From: Paludifilum halophilum
Lineage (GTDB): Bacteria; Bacillota; Bacilli; Thermoactinomycetales; DSM-45169
Assembly (NCBI RefSeq): GCF_002245355.1
Contig: NZ_NOWF01000005.1
Location: 240,587 to 304,586 of the forward strand
Length of the DNA stretch: 64,000 nt
Direction of reading: 5' to 3'
The notes beneath the pieces were generated by a model that saw only the letters and a program-made list of their open reading frames with translations, searched no databases and was not told where the DNA came from. Both the position numbers and the translations under genes were made by a program. Below are positions 41,443 through 49,207 of the stretch, piece by piece. Position 1 is the stretch's first letter; each line of letters opens with the position of its first letter.

Positions 41443-42018
41443 TTAACGCGCTGGTTTGGGGTTGCGCGTTTGGTTTTGTTTTTCCTGCTCGACGCGAGAA
41501 GGCGGTTCTTCTTGTTTCGGGACTTCTTTGGAGGGCTGGGGAACAATCCGGGAAGCGATATTGGCCAATTCATCCGTCACTCCCCCGATCGGTTGACCGT
41601 TTCGGATATCATCCGCCATTTCACGCAGCCGTTGGACCGTATCGACATCAGCAGTCACCAGAGCGTTGGCCCCCTGGGGATCTTCCTTAAGTGCCTGAGC
41701 CACGGAGTACTTGACTGTTCCGACACGGCCGCGGTCCAGAGTGGGGTCCACATCGATTCCTACAACCGTATATCCACCGGCTGTGACAGCGGTGGCTCTT
41801 TCCACCTGAGGCATGTCGGTGGCGATTTTAACCAGGCGGTCGGCGACCGCCGGGGGATTATCGGGTTGTTTCCGGTTGGGGGCCGTCTGCTTCACCCGTT
41901 CCGTACGGGGAACATCCTGATTCTTCGGGGGCGCCGATTCGTTGGCAGGAGGCTTGTTGGCCGGTTGACAGCCGAACAGGAGACCAACCGCACAAATGAG
42001 TGTCAAAATGCGAATCAT
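41443..42018 (-). CDS. ylaJ: YhcN/YlaJ-family spore lipoprotein
   Basis: 191-residue lipoprotein: signal peptide with lipobox LLFGC (Cys17), a proline/asparagine-rich linker, then the YhcN/YlaJ domain (VADRLVKIATDMPQVERATAVTAGGYTVVGIDVD ... GTVKYSVAQALKEDPQGANALVTADVD). B. subtilis YhcN is found in the spore inner membrane; YlaJ has been linked to germination (recalled, not certain). Basic tail RNPKPAR. Homologue of the third gene of the ylaHIJ group. Confidence 0.88.
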   Translation of the reverse strand: MIRILTLICAVGLLFGCQPANKPPANESAPPKNQDVPRTERVKQTAPNRKQPDNPPAVADRLVKIATDMPQVERATAVTAGGYTVVGIDVDPTLDRGRVGTVKYSVAQALKEDPQGANALVTADVDTVQRLREMADDIRNGQPIGGVTDELANIASRIVPQPSKEVPKQEEPPSRVEQEKQNQTRNPKPAR

Positions 42019-42248
42019 GGCCTTCCTTCCTTTCCAGGTTGGTGGTTAAGCGTAGTGTAACCGGAAGGAAAAGAAAGCATGTATTCCCGGTGAAGGAATG
42101 AAGCCTGCGGTGCATGGGATGCGAGTACCTTTTCCCATGAATAGGTATAAATGGTTGATCAAACGGTGGAACGGGGATTTTCTTGGGTCGGGGCGGTTTC
42201 TTTGTGTAGAATGGAGGAGAAAAACACGATTAGAGGGGGCGTCTTTCT

Positions 42249-42890
42249 TTGTTGCAAGTGGAGAGTTTTACCTTGGGCCCGGTGATGACCAATTGTTACC
42301 TGATCTATCACGGAGAAACCCGGGAGGCCCTGGTGGTGGACCCGGGCACCGGTCCCGAAGAAGTGCTGGATCGGCTCAAAGAACTGGAATTGAATGTTCA
42401 GGCCATTCTCCTCACCCACGCTCATTTCGACCACATCGGCGGACTGGAATCCGTCCGGGAGAAGACGGGAGCGCCGGTATACGTACACCGGGAAGAGGCC
42501 GACTGGCTGGAGAGTCCGGACTTGAACGGTTCCGGACTCTTTCCGGGCCTGGATCCCGTCCGGTGCGGCAGGGCGGAACATCTGCTGGAAGGAGGGGAGA
42601 TACTTTCCTTTTTGGGACAAACGTTCCGCGTTACCCATACTCCCGGCCACTCCCCGGGGAGTGTCTCTTACGCCTTGGATTCCATGGTCTTCAGCGGGGA
42701 TGTTTTGTTTGCCGGTTCCATCGGTCGCACCGATCTCCCCGGAGGGGATCATGCCACCCTGATGCGAATCATCCACGACTACATGATGGAACTGCCGGAA
42801 GAGACCGTCGTCTACTCCGGCCACGGTCCCGTCACCACTATCGACCGCGAACAAGCGAGCAATCCTTTTGTAACAGGAATGCTGGATTGA
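42249..42890 (+). CDS. MBL-fold metallohydrolase (YqgX/GloB-like)
   Basis: 213-residue metallo-beta-lactamase fold hydrolase. The metal motif is LTHAHFDHIGG (H-x-H-x-D-H), further ligands are in HTPGHSPGS and the aspartate of VFSGDVLF, and the last histidine in YSGHGPV. Relatives hydrolyse S-lactoylglutathione-like thioesters; YqgX-type proteins may act on bacillithiol conjugates, which would fit the BshC gene in this window (inference). TTG start about nine bases after AGAGGGGGCG. Followed by a terminator. Confidence 0.88.
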   Translation: MLQVESFTLGPVMTNCYLIYHGETREALVVDPGTGPEEVLDRLKELELNVQAILLTHAHFDHIGGLESVREKTGAPVYVHREEADWLESPDLNGSGLFPGLDPVRCGRAEHLLEGGEILSFLGQTFRVTHTPGHSPGSVSYALDSMVFSGDVLFAGSIGRTDLPGGDHATLMRIIHDYMMELPEETVVYSGHGPVTTIDREQASNPFVTGMLD

Positions 42891-42944
42891 TCGCTTGAGA
42901 AATGTGTCGTGGTAAAGGCGGCCAGAGATAAGGAATACGTGTTT

Positions 42945-42984
42945 GCAACCCCGCTTCCGGATGGGAGCGGGGGTTGTAGTTATT
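42945..42984 (+). terminator. Terminator of the MBL gene
   Basis: CAACCCCGCTTCC/GGGAGCGGGGGTTG stem, then TAGTTATTTT. Confidence 0.8.
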
Positions 42985-43098
42985 TTGGATGGGTAGGATA
43001 GCAAAAGTCGCTTTGGCCGAACACGACTCCCTTTTCACTATCTAGTTTCTGGATAATCAACAGACCTATATCCGAAATTTTTTCCAAATGACACGTCC

Positions 43099-43371
43099 TT
43101 AATCACCGAGAAACTTCCGTTTAAAAGCTTCCCGATTTCCCCGGAATGCGTTTATGTCTACATAACCATCTATTTCATTGATTCTTCCTCTGTTACTGTA
43201 TTGCCAGATCAACCAGCTGCGGTTTTCCAGGTTTGGATGTTTATAAATATCCCTAATCCAGAGATCATATTCCTTGAAATGGCCTTTCACATAGGTTTCA
43301 TATGTATCGTAAGTGACGTAGAAAATAGGTTTTTTCTCATACTGTTCCATTTTCATCGACAGTTTCCGCAT
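43099..43371 (-). pseudogene. C-terminal remnant of a GH25 lysozyme
   Basis: 90 residues corresponding to the last third of glycoside hydrolase family 25 (Acm/YegX-like) enzymes: PIFYVTYDTYETYVKGHFKEYDLWIRDIYKHP then SWLIWQYSNRGRINEIDGYVDINAF. The N-terminal catalytic part with its DxxE-type residues is missing: beyond 43371 the minus strand has no matching frame. It cannot be active. AT-richer than the flanks. The upstream boundary meets the fragment at 43375 within a few bases. Confidence 0.75.
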
Positions 43372-43374
43372 GAA

Positions 43375-43599
43375 ATGCAGTCGAAATTAGCAAATGACCC
43401 CGAATTTAATATACAAACCATTGGTGTTGTTTTAAATTATTATGCTGGAAAAGAGTATCATAGGGATTTTTCTGATCTAACCAAGGAGCAGCAGAAGAAA
43501 GTTGTTGGTAAGTATAACGCCGAGGACCCTGCCAAACAAAAGAAGTACTCGGATTATGTTTATGAATATCGCGATCCACTTAAAGAAATTCTCAAATAA
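43375..43599 (+). pseudogene. C-terminal fragment of an unknown AT-rich gene
   Basis: About 74 residues (KLANDPEFNIQTIGVVLNYYAGKEYHRDFSDLTKEQQKK...) of convincing protein-like composition but with no ribosome site and no N-terminus; in frame it runs back into the antisense of the lysozyme remnant. Its left end at about 43372 is therefore a recombination joint. It precedes the 208-residue gene by 20 bases and probably once belonged to the same operon. Confidence 0.5.
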
Positions 43600-43619
43600 C
43601 GATTTTCAAATGATAAAGG

Positions 43620-44246
43620 TTGGGATGGACTTTGAAAAAAAAAGAGTTGATTATTTCAGTTGTGATTTTTGGCATTTTGGCCTCGTTAATCACTTATTAT
43701 CTGTTGAGTGGAGGCAAAACTCTTAATGTCCAAATTCCAGATGAACAAAACAGCGCTAAGGAATTAGTTCAGCTTGCTAAGCCTTATGTGGATGATTATT
43801 GGGAGGATCGAAAATATTATGTTGGAAAAATAACCATGGAGTTAGACAAAAATCACGAGGGCGAAGTAAAAATATGGTATAAGGATGATCGAGGCAAGCG
43901 AACAGGGGAAGTTGCTAATATCCTAACCGTATCCATTGATACCCGCAAGAATAAAATCCTTGCAATCACCGAACAGCCCAGTGATTCTAAAATTGAACCG
44001 GGAATCATTCATATTGACAAGTGGAAGGTAGATAGTACTGGAATTATGAACATCGTAAAGGAAGCGTTTAAAGACGAAAGCGACTTTGATTATACGGATA
44101 TTTCTATACATGGAATGGATTATTATGGAGGTGATAAAGAGGTGTGGGATACGGTTATTTTCGATGACAAACACTCAAAAGCATATAATTTGACCCTTGA
44201 TCCTTATACAGGAGAAGTATTGGCTAAGGAAATAAAGGATTATTAG
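43620..44246 (+). CDS. Membrane-anchored protein of unknown function
   Basis: 208 residues: basic N-terminus, one membrane helix (IISVVIFGILASLITYYLL), then an outside domain rich in Asp/Lys with two similar stretches (KITMELDKNHEGEVKIWYKD... and the C-terminal LTLDPYTGEVLAKE), reminiscent of PepSY/YpmB-like folds but not recognised with certainty. TTG start 43620 or 43632. Base composition is clearly more AT-rich than its neighbours, suggesting transfer. Linked to the truncated fragment upstream. Confidence 0.6.
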   Translation: MGWTLKKKELIISVVIFGILASLITYYLLSGGKTLNVQIPDEQNSAKELVQLAKPYVDDYWEDRKYYVGKITMELDKNHEGEVKIWYKDDRGKRTGEVANILTVSIDTRKNKILAITEQPSDSKIEPGIIHIDKWKVDSTGIMNIVKEAFKDESDFDYTDISIHGMDYYGGDKEVWDTVIFDDKHSKAYNLTLDPYTGEVLAKEIKDY

Positions 44247-44353
44247 AATATACTTATATAGGATATACCCCCTCCTTAAAATTGCGGGTTGGACGAAGTA
44301 GTAAGCCCGCTTCCTCGATGAAAAGCCCAATCAAACAACCTTTTCCCATTCTT

Positions 44354-44381
44354 AAGCGCCGTTGGATCAACGGCGCTTTTT
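44354..44381. terminator. Bidirectional terminator
   Basis: AAGCGCCGTTG GAT CAACGGCGCTT followed by TTT; lies between convergent genes. Confidence 0.9.
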
Positions 44382-44384
44382 GGA

Positions 44385-45161
44385 TCAACCCGTGATTAAA
44401 TCTTCTGTATGACGGATGATAAAATTCCGAATCGTTTCCGCCGCTTGTTCCGGGGTGGCCAAGTCATCGGCGTCAAACGAATACCGGCCTTTGCGCTCGT
44501 CCAGGTCCATCGCATCGGCGAACATGCCTGTGAGACCGGAGGTTTTTTTGTCCAATTCAAAAAAACCGCTGACCGATTGATGGGTAAGATCCGTCTGATA
44601 GGAAAAGACCACTTCGTCAAACTGTCCGCGCAGCCATGTGGTCGGCTGAAATTGAATGATCTGTAGACGGTTTCGTTTTTTTCCTGTATAACCTTCCATA
44701 TACGGGACGAATCCCAGATGGTGAAAACCTTCCAAGAAATTCTTTTGCAGTCCGGAGGGGTAAACGTCTACAAAATCGCGGTCTTGAGAGTCGATTCCCG
44801 ATTGGATCTCAAGATTCGTCTGGAAATAATACTGAGTAGTGACGGAAGAAACGGGGATGTATTCGGGACAGACAAACGAAAAAGGAAATTCTTTGGTTTC
44901 ATCAGGGTGAACGGTAAACGTTTCCCGGGAGACGGGGATTCGTGCCACGGTTTCGTGGACGTGAACCGTGTCGTCGTCTTTTTCAAAACGGGAGGCGAGG
45001 CAAAAATCGACGGTCAGACCTTCGATTTGCTGTTCCACCTTCCCTCCCTGCAACGTGATCGTCCCTTCGGCGGCTTCTCCCATGGTGATCGCGTCTTGAT
45101 TCAGGACCAGGTCGATTCTTGCCGCGCCGACTCCGATTGAAGCCAGGATTGATTGAAACAA
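44385..45161 (-). CDS. spo0M: Sporulation-control protein Spo0M
   Basis: 258-residue arrestin-like protein, same length as B. subtilis Spo0M, which affects early sporulation and cell-division-associated processes. N-terminus MFQSILASIGVGAARIDLVL and the block DETKEFPFSFVCPEYIPVSSVTTQYYFQT are typical, followed by GLQKNFLEGFHHLGF. TTG start nine bases after AAAGGAG. Single-gene unit with terminator. The gap 45162-45527 upstream shows no gene. Confidence 0.95.
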   Translation of the reverse strand: MFQSILASIGVGAARIDLVLNQDAITMGEAAEGTITLQGGKVEQQIEGLTVDFCLASRFEKDDDTVHVHETVARIPVSRETFTVHPDETKEFPFSFVCPEYIPVSSVTTQYYFQTNLEIQSGIDSQDRDFVDVYPSGLQKNFLEGFHHLGFVPYMEGYTGKKRNRLQIIQFQPTTWLRGQFDEVVFSYQTDLTHQSVSGFFELDKKTSGLTGMFADAMDLDERKGRYSFDADDLATPEQAAETIRNFIIRHTEDLITG

Positions 45162-45527
45162 ATTCTTTTCTCCTTTCCTGTGGAATGTCTATATCTTACC
45201 ATAATAACCAGCAGGACGGTCCTCCTTTCTGACGGATTCGGTCCTTGATAGGTTCCTTTTCTCGAAACCGAGCCGCTCTGGAAACGCAATCATTCTCCCG
45301 CCCCGAATCGGAGGTTTTGATGTTCGGTTTCATCCAATAATATAAGACAAGGAGGTCTTTTTTGCAGTAATCTGTTACTGTTCAGCGGGTTTCATTTTCA
45401 CACAGGTGTAACAGAAACGCCATGACGGGCTCTTATAATGGCGGCGGAATTTACGCCATAATGGTTACGGAAGAGATTTCGGACAAAAAGGATGAACGAT
45501 ACAAAGCGGAGGATTGGAGGGAATTCG

Positions 45528-46166
45528 GTGGGTGACAAAAAAACTTTTTGGCGCAACCTTCTGGTTTCCGCCGTGATTGTGGCGGCAGTGGCGGGGGCTG
45601 TCATCACGGGTCTCGGTAAAGAGAATGCCAAGGAGCAATCGACGTCCCCCGATGCAAAAACAGCGGCGACATCCGATTCCGAACAGGGAGGTTCGGATCG
45701 GGAAGGGGATGAATCCAACCAACCGACCGGGGGAGAGGCAAAGCCGGCTGAGGGTTTTGAAGCTCCCGACTTTACACTGAAAACCCTGGATGGAAAAACC
45801 GTCACTCTGTCGGACAATGACGGTAAACCGTCGATTATCAACGTGTGGGCCTCCTGGTGTCCCCCCTGTAAAAAGGAAATGCCCCTTCTTCAAAAAGCCT
45901 ACAAAAAATACGGAGATCAAGTGAACTTCCATATGGTCAACTTGACAATTCAAGATAACAAGGAAAAAATGGAATCATACCTGGAAGAAAAGGAGTTTAC
46001 CTTCCCCGTTTTACTGGACGAGACCGGGGAAATCGTGGAAAGCTATGGCGTCGTGGGCATTCCCCAAACCTATGCAGTCGATGAAAAAGGGAAAGTGATT
46101 CGGCATATCCAGGGCGAGATGAGCGAAAAACAACTGGAAGAGTTGATGAAGGAACTAACTTCCTAG
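45528..46166 (+). CDS. TlpA/ResA-type thiol-disulfide oxidoreductase, long linker
   Basis: 212-residue membrane-anchored thioredoxin-fold protein. One N-terminal helix (NLLVSAVIVAAVAGAVITGL), a ~50-residue Ser/Glu/Gly-rich linker, then the redox domain with active site WASWCPPCKKEMP and the cis-proline in VGIPQTYAVD. It works outside the membrane, reducing disulfides with electrons from CcdA. GTG 45528 chosen for GGAGGG seven bases upstream. Its TAG stop is the first three bases of repeat copy C. Confidence 0.93.
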   Translation: MGDKKTFWRNLLVSAVIVAAVAGAVITGLGKENAKEQSTSPDAKTAATSDSEQGGSDREGDESNQPTGGEAKPAEGFEAPDFTLKTLDGKTVTLSDNDGKPSIINVWASWCPPCKKEMPLLQKAYKKYGDQVNFHMVNLTIQDNKEKMESYLEEKEFTFPVLLDETGEIVESYGVVGIPQTYAVDEKGKVIRHIQGEMSEKQLEELMKELTS

Positions 46167-46308
46167 TGCCCCATCTGGGAACCAAGTTGGGAGGGTGGTA
46201 GGTGGGCGTAGATCCTTTGCGTTTTTTGCAAGAGATCGGAGACGGCCTACCAGCCCGACCGCCCCCAGCAAGGGATCAAACAGATCAAGGTTGCCTGAAG
46301 GGGCACTA
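46164..46308 (+). repeat. Dispersed structured repeat, copy C
   Basis: Full-length copy: TAGTGCCCC at the left pairs with GGGGCACTA at the right; nested hairpin GGTAGG...CGT-GATC..TTGC / GCAA..GATC..ACG.CCTACC. About 145 bases. Lies between the TlpA-like gene and ccdA; nearly identical to copy D on the other side of ccdA. Confidence 0.88.
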
Positions 46309-46354
46309 GAGGCGTTAGCGCTTCGATCATGGCCCGGAGGAAGGAGGAAGTCGC

Positions 46355-47068
46355 ATGTCGGATATCAGTTTATGGCTGGCCTTCGGAGCGGGGGTACTCT
46401 CTTTTATCTCGCCCTGTTGCCTGCCTTTGTATCCTTCATATCTGTCCTATATTACCGGTGTATCGGTCAGCCAGTTGCAGGAGACTTCACAGTCCTTTGA
46501 AATGAGAAAAGCGACGATGTTGCACACGTTGTTCTTCATTTTGGGTTTTTCTTTAATCTTTTTCGCCATGGGATTTTCCGTCAGTTGGATCGGTCAATGG
46601 TTTAGTCAGTATCAGGATACGATCCGCATGCTGGGCGGTGTGCTGGTTGCGGTGATGGGCCTGTTTTTGCTGGGCATTTTTCAACCGCAGTTTATGATGA
46701 GAGAAAAACGGTTGGATATCGGAAAAAAACGATGGGGATATCTGGGCTCCTCCCTGATCGGATTGGGATTTGCTGCAGGGTGGACCCCCTGTCTCGGTCC
46801 GATCTTGATTTCGGTGTTGGCTGTGGCCTCGGCCAATCCCGCCGCCGGGTTGGGTTATATCACCGCCTATACCTTGGGTTTTGCCATCCCCTTCTTTGTG
46901 ATGGCTTTTTTCCTGGGGCGGACCCGCTGGATCCTGAAATACTCCCATCGGCTGATGAAGGTGGGTGGTGCCATGATGGTGGTGATCGGAGCCCTTCTTT
47001 ATTTTGATCAGATGACGATCATCACCGTTTGGCTGACCGATCTGTTCGGCGGTTTTCAGGGCGTTTAA
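46355..47068 (+). CDS. ccdA: Cytochrome c biogenesis protein CcdA
   Basis: 237-residue, six-helix membrane protein that carries reducing equivalents from cytoplasmic thioredoxin to outside thiol-disulfide proteins. The two redox cysteines are in FISPCCLPLYPSYLSYI (helix 1) and GWTPCLGPIL (helix 4), as in CcdA/DsbD. GGAGGAAGGAGG before the ATG. It lies between two TlpA/ResA-type partners and is bracketed by direct repeats C and D. Confidence 0.96.
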   Translation: MSDISLWLAFGAGVLSFISPCCLPLYPSYLSYITGVSVSQLQETSQSFEMRKATMLHTLFFILGFSLIFFAMGFSVSWIGQWFSQYQDTIRMLGGVLVAVMGLFLLGIFQPQFMMREKRLDIGKKRWGYLGSSLIGLGFAAGWTPCLGPILISVLAVASANPAAGLGYITAYTLGFAIPFFVMAFFLGRTRWILKYSHRLMKVGGAMMVVIGALLYFDQMTIITVWLTDLFGGFQGV

Positions 47069-47112
47069 AAGGCCCTGGACACCTCCGCAATAGATGGATC
47101 GGAAGCCATTGC

Positions 47113-47254
47113 TAGTGCCCCATCTGGTGACTAAGTTGGGAGGGTGGTAGGCCGGCGTAGATCCTTTGCGTTTTTTGCAGGAGATCGGAGACGGCCTACC
47201 AGCCCGAACACCCCCAGTAAAGAATCAAAAGATCAAAGTTTCTGAAGGAACTAG
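47113..47254 (+). repeat. Dispersed structured repeat, copy D
   Basis: Same orientation as copy C; identical over AAGTTGGGAGGGTGGTAGG and most of the hairpin. The right end has decayed (CTGAAGGAACTAGG instead of CTGAAGGGGCACTA). Confidence 0.85.
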
Positions 47255-47312
47255 GACTACTGTAACATGGCGGGAGAAAGAAAGAAACTTGCGAGATTAA
47301 AAGGGTGAATCG

Positions 47313-47843
47313 ATGAATAAACAAATGCGATACTGGATCCGGCGTATTCTTCTTGTTGTCATGGCGGGAATGGTCGCGTTCGCCCTGTATCAGACCATCA
47401 GCGGAAAGCAATCCAAGAGCCCCGAGGTCGGAGAAAAAGCTCCCGACTTTGAACTGAAGACACTGGATGGGGAAACGATGAAGTTGAGCGATCTGCGGGG
47501 ACAAGCGGTTCTGATCAATTTTTGGGCGACGTGGTGTGAACCTTGTCGCGATGAGATGCCCGCCATTCAGAACGTGTACGATCGATATAAAGAGCAGGGA
47601 TTTGAGGTGGTGGCCGTCAATATTGCCGAGGCGCCTGTTTCTGTCCGGGGATTCGCCCGTCAGCTGGAGCTGGATTTTCCGATCCTGTTGGACCGGGATC
47701 GCAAAGTGACCAACCAGTACGATATCGGACCGATTCCCTCTTCTTTGTTGATCGATCAAGAAGGAAAAGTGGTTCGAAAGCACTCCGGTCAGATGCAGGA
47801 AAAACAGATTGAAGGATATGTGCGGGAGGCTCTGGCCCGATAA
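47313..47843 (+). CDS. resA: ResA-like thiol-disulfide oxidoreductase
   Basis: 176-residue membrane-anchored thioredoxin-like protein, the length of B. subtilis ResA, which reduces apocytochrome c haem-site cysteines. N-terminal helix (ILLVVMAGMVAFALYQTI), active site WATWCEPCRDEMP identical in CEPC to ResA, cis-proline in IGPIPSSLLID. AAAAGGGTG upstream of the ATG. With ccdA it forms a cytochrome c maturation/thiol-reduction block; no resB/resC is present here. Confidence 0.92.
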   Translation: MNKQMRYWIRRILLVVMAGMVAFALYQTISGKQSKSPEVGEKAPDFELKTLDGETMKLSDLRGQAVLINFWATWCEPCRDEMPAIQNVYDRYKEQGFEVVAVNIAEAPVSVRGFARQLELDFPILLDRDRKVTNQYDIGPIPSSLLIDQEGKVVRKHSGQMQEKQIEGYVREALAR

Positions 47844-47925
47844 GGACGGGCCTTTCTTATTTCGACAAGATAAAATGCGTGTTATCATATAGGTATGGAA
47901 TGAATTCGATGGGAGGTCGGCTGAG

Positions 47926-48246
47926 GTGAAAAGGTATACCGATGTGGAAGCCGTAGAATTGAGCCGGATGTATGATGAACGACACATGGACTATGTCTTT
48001 GTCGATGTCCGTACAGATGAGGAGTATAACGCGGGGCATATACCCGGAGCGATCCATATTCCCCATGATGAGATGGAGGAGAGAGCGTCGGAATTGGAGT
48101 CACGAAAAGGGGAGGATATTCTTCTCATCTGCCGGAGTGGTCGACGCAGCGTCATCGCGGCCAACATATTGGCGGATCAAGGATTTTCCCGTTTGTTCAA
48201 TTTGAAGGGAGGCATGTTGGAATGGAACGGTCCCGTGGAGAAATAA
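47926..48246 (+). CDS. Single-domain rhodanese
   Basis: 106-residue rhodanese-like sulfurtransferase. Typical FVDVRTDEEYNAGHIPGAIHIPHDEM, and the active-site loop ICRSGRRS with the catalytic cysteine near residue 75. GTG start behind GGGAGGTCGG. The end overlaps the start of cysK by 25 bases, so sulfur handling and cysteine synthesis are translationally linked. Confidence 0.93.
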   Translation: MKRYTDVEAVELSRMYDERHMDYVFVDVRTDEEYNAGHIPGAIHIPHDEMEERASELESRKGEDILLICRSGRRSVIAANILADQGFSRLFNLKGGMLEWNGPVEK

Positions 48247-49190
48247 ACCGGGAATCTTCGGTGGACCCCTGGCCGGAACCGGCGGATCGAATCACCGATC
48301 TAGTGGGACAGACGCCGCTGGTTCGGTTGAATCGCCTGACCGGACCGGAGGACGCCGAGGTTTATGTAAAGTTGGAGTATTTTAATCCGGGCGGAAGTGT
48401 CAAGGACCGGACGGCTCTCAACATGATCCGGGCGGCGGAAGAAGCGGGCGAATTAAAGCCGGGCTCCACCATTGTGGAACCTACGAGCGGTAACACAGGC
48501 ATCGGACTGGCCCTGGTGGGTTCAGCCAAAGGGTATCGGACAATCCTGGTCATGCCGGATACGATGAGCAGAGAGCGGATTAATATCTTGAAAGCGTACG
48601 GGGCGGAAGTGGTCCTGTCTCCCGGAGGGGAGCGGATGCCCGGGGCGATTCGGAAAGCGGAGGAGATGATGAACCGGATTCCCGATTCTTTTATGCCTCT
48701 GCAATTTGAAAACCCGTCCAACCCCGAAGTCCACCGCCGGACGACGGGCCCGGAGATCCTGGAGCAGACCGGGGGGGCCTTGGATGCCTTCGTCACCACG
48801 GCCGGAACCGGCGGGACCGTGACCGGAACGGGGGAATTTTTGCGGGAGAAGATTCCCGGTATTTTCATCTCTGTGGTTGAGCCTGAAGGATCTCCGGTTT
48901 TAGCTGGCGGAAATCCCGGTTCCCATAAGATCCCCGGAACGAGTCCCGGATTTATTCCTCCCATCCTGAACCAGGAAATCTATGATGAAATCATGCACGT
49001 CACTGACGAGGACGCGGCGGAAACGGCACGGAAAATGGCGAGATTGGAAGGGATTCTGATCGGCCCTTCTTCCGGTGCATCGGTTTGGACGGCTTTAAAG
49101 GTGGCCCGCCGCCTCGGTCAGGGAAAACGAGTGGTCTGTATGGCTCCGGACACCGGAGAGCGTTACCTCACGACGGATCTGTTCGCCTAG
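48222..49190 (+). CDS. cysK: Cysteine synthase (O-acetylserine sulfhydrylase)
   Basis: 322-residue PLP enzyme making cysteine from O-acetylserine and sulfide. PLP lysine in NPGGSVKDRTALNMI, phosphate loop TAGTGGTVTGTG, substrate loop EPTSGNTGIGLA, and GPSSGASVWTAL near the end. ATG 48222 has GGGAGG eight bases upstream, inside the rhodanese gene. A ~20-residue N-terminal extension precedes the usual start. Cystathionine beta-synthase-like use cannot be excluded. Confidence 0.93.
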   Translation: MERSRGEINRESSVDPWPEPADRITDLVGQTPLVRLNRLTGPEDAEVYVKLEYFNPGGSVKDRTALNMIRAAEEAGELKPGSTIVEPTSGNTGIGLALVGSAKGYRTILVMPDTMSRERINILKAYGAEVVLSPGGERMPGAIRKAEEMMNRIPDSFMPLQFENPSNPEVHRRTTGPEILEQTGGALDAFVTTAGTGGTVTGTGEFLREKIPGIFISVVEPEGSPVLAGGNPGSHKIPGTSPGFIPPILNQEIYDEIMHVTDEDAAETARKMARLEGILIGPSSGASVWTALKVARRLGQGKRVVCMAPDTGERYLTTDLFA

Positions 49191-49207
49191 GACCGGAGGG
49201 TGGATGG

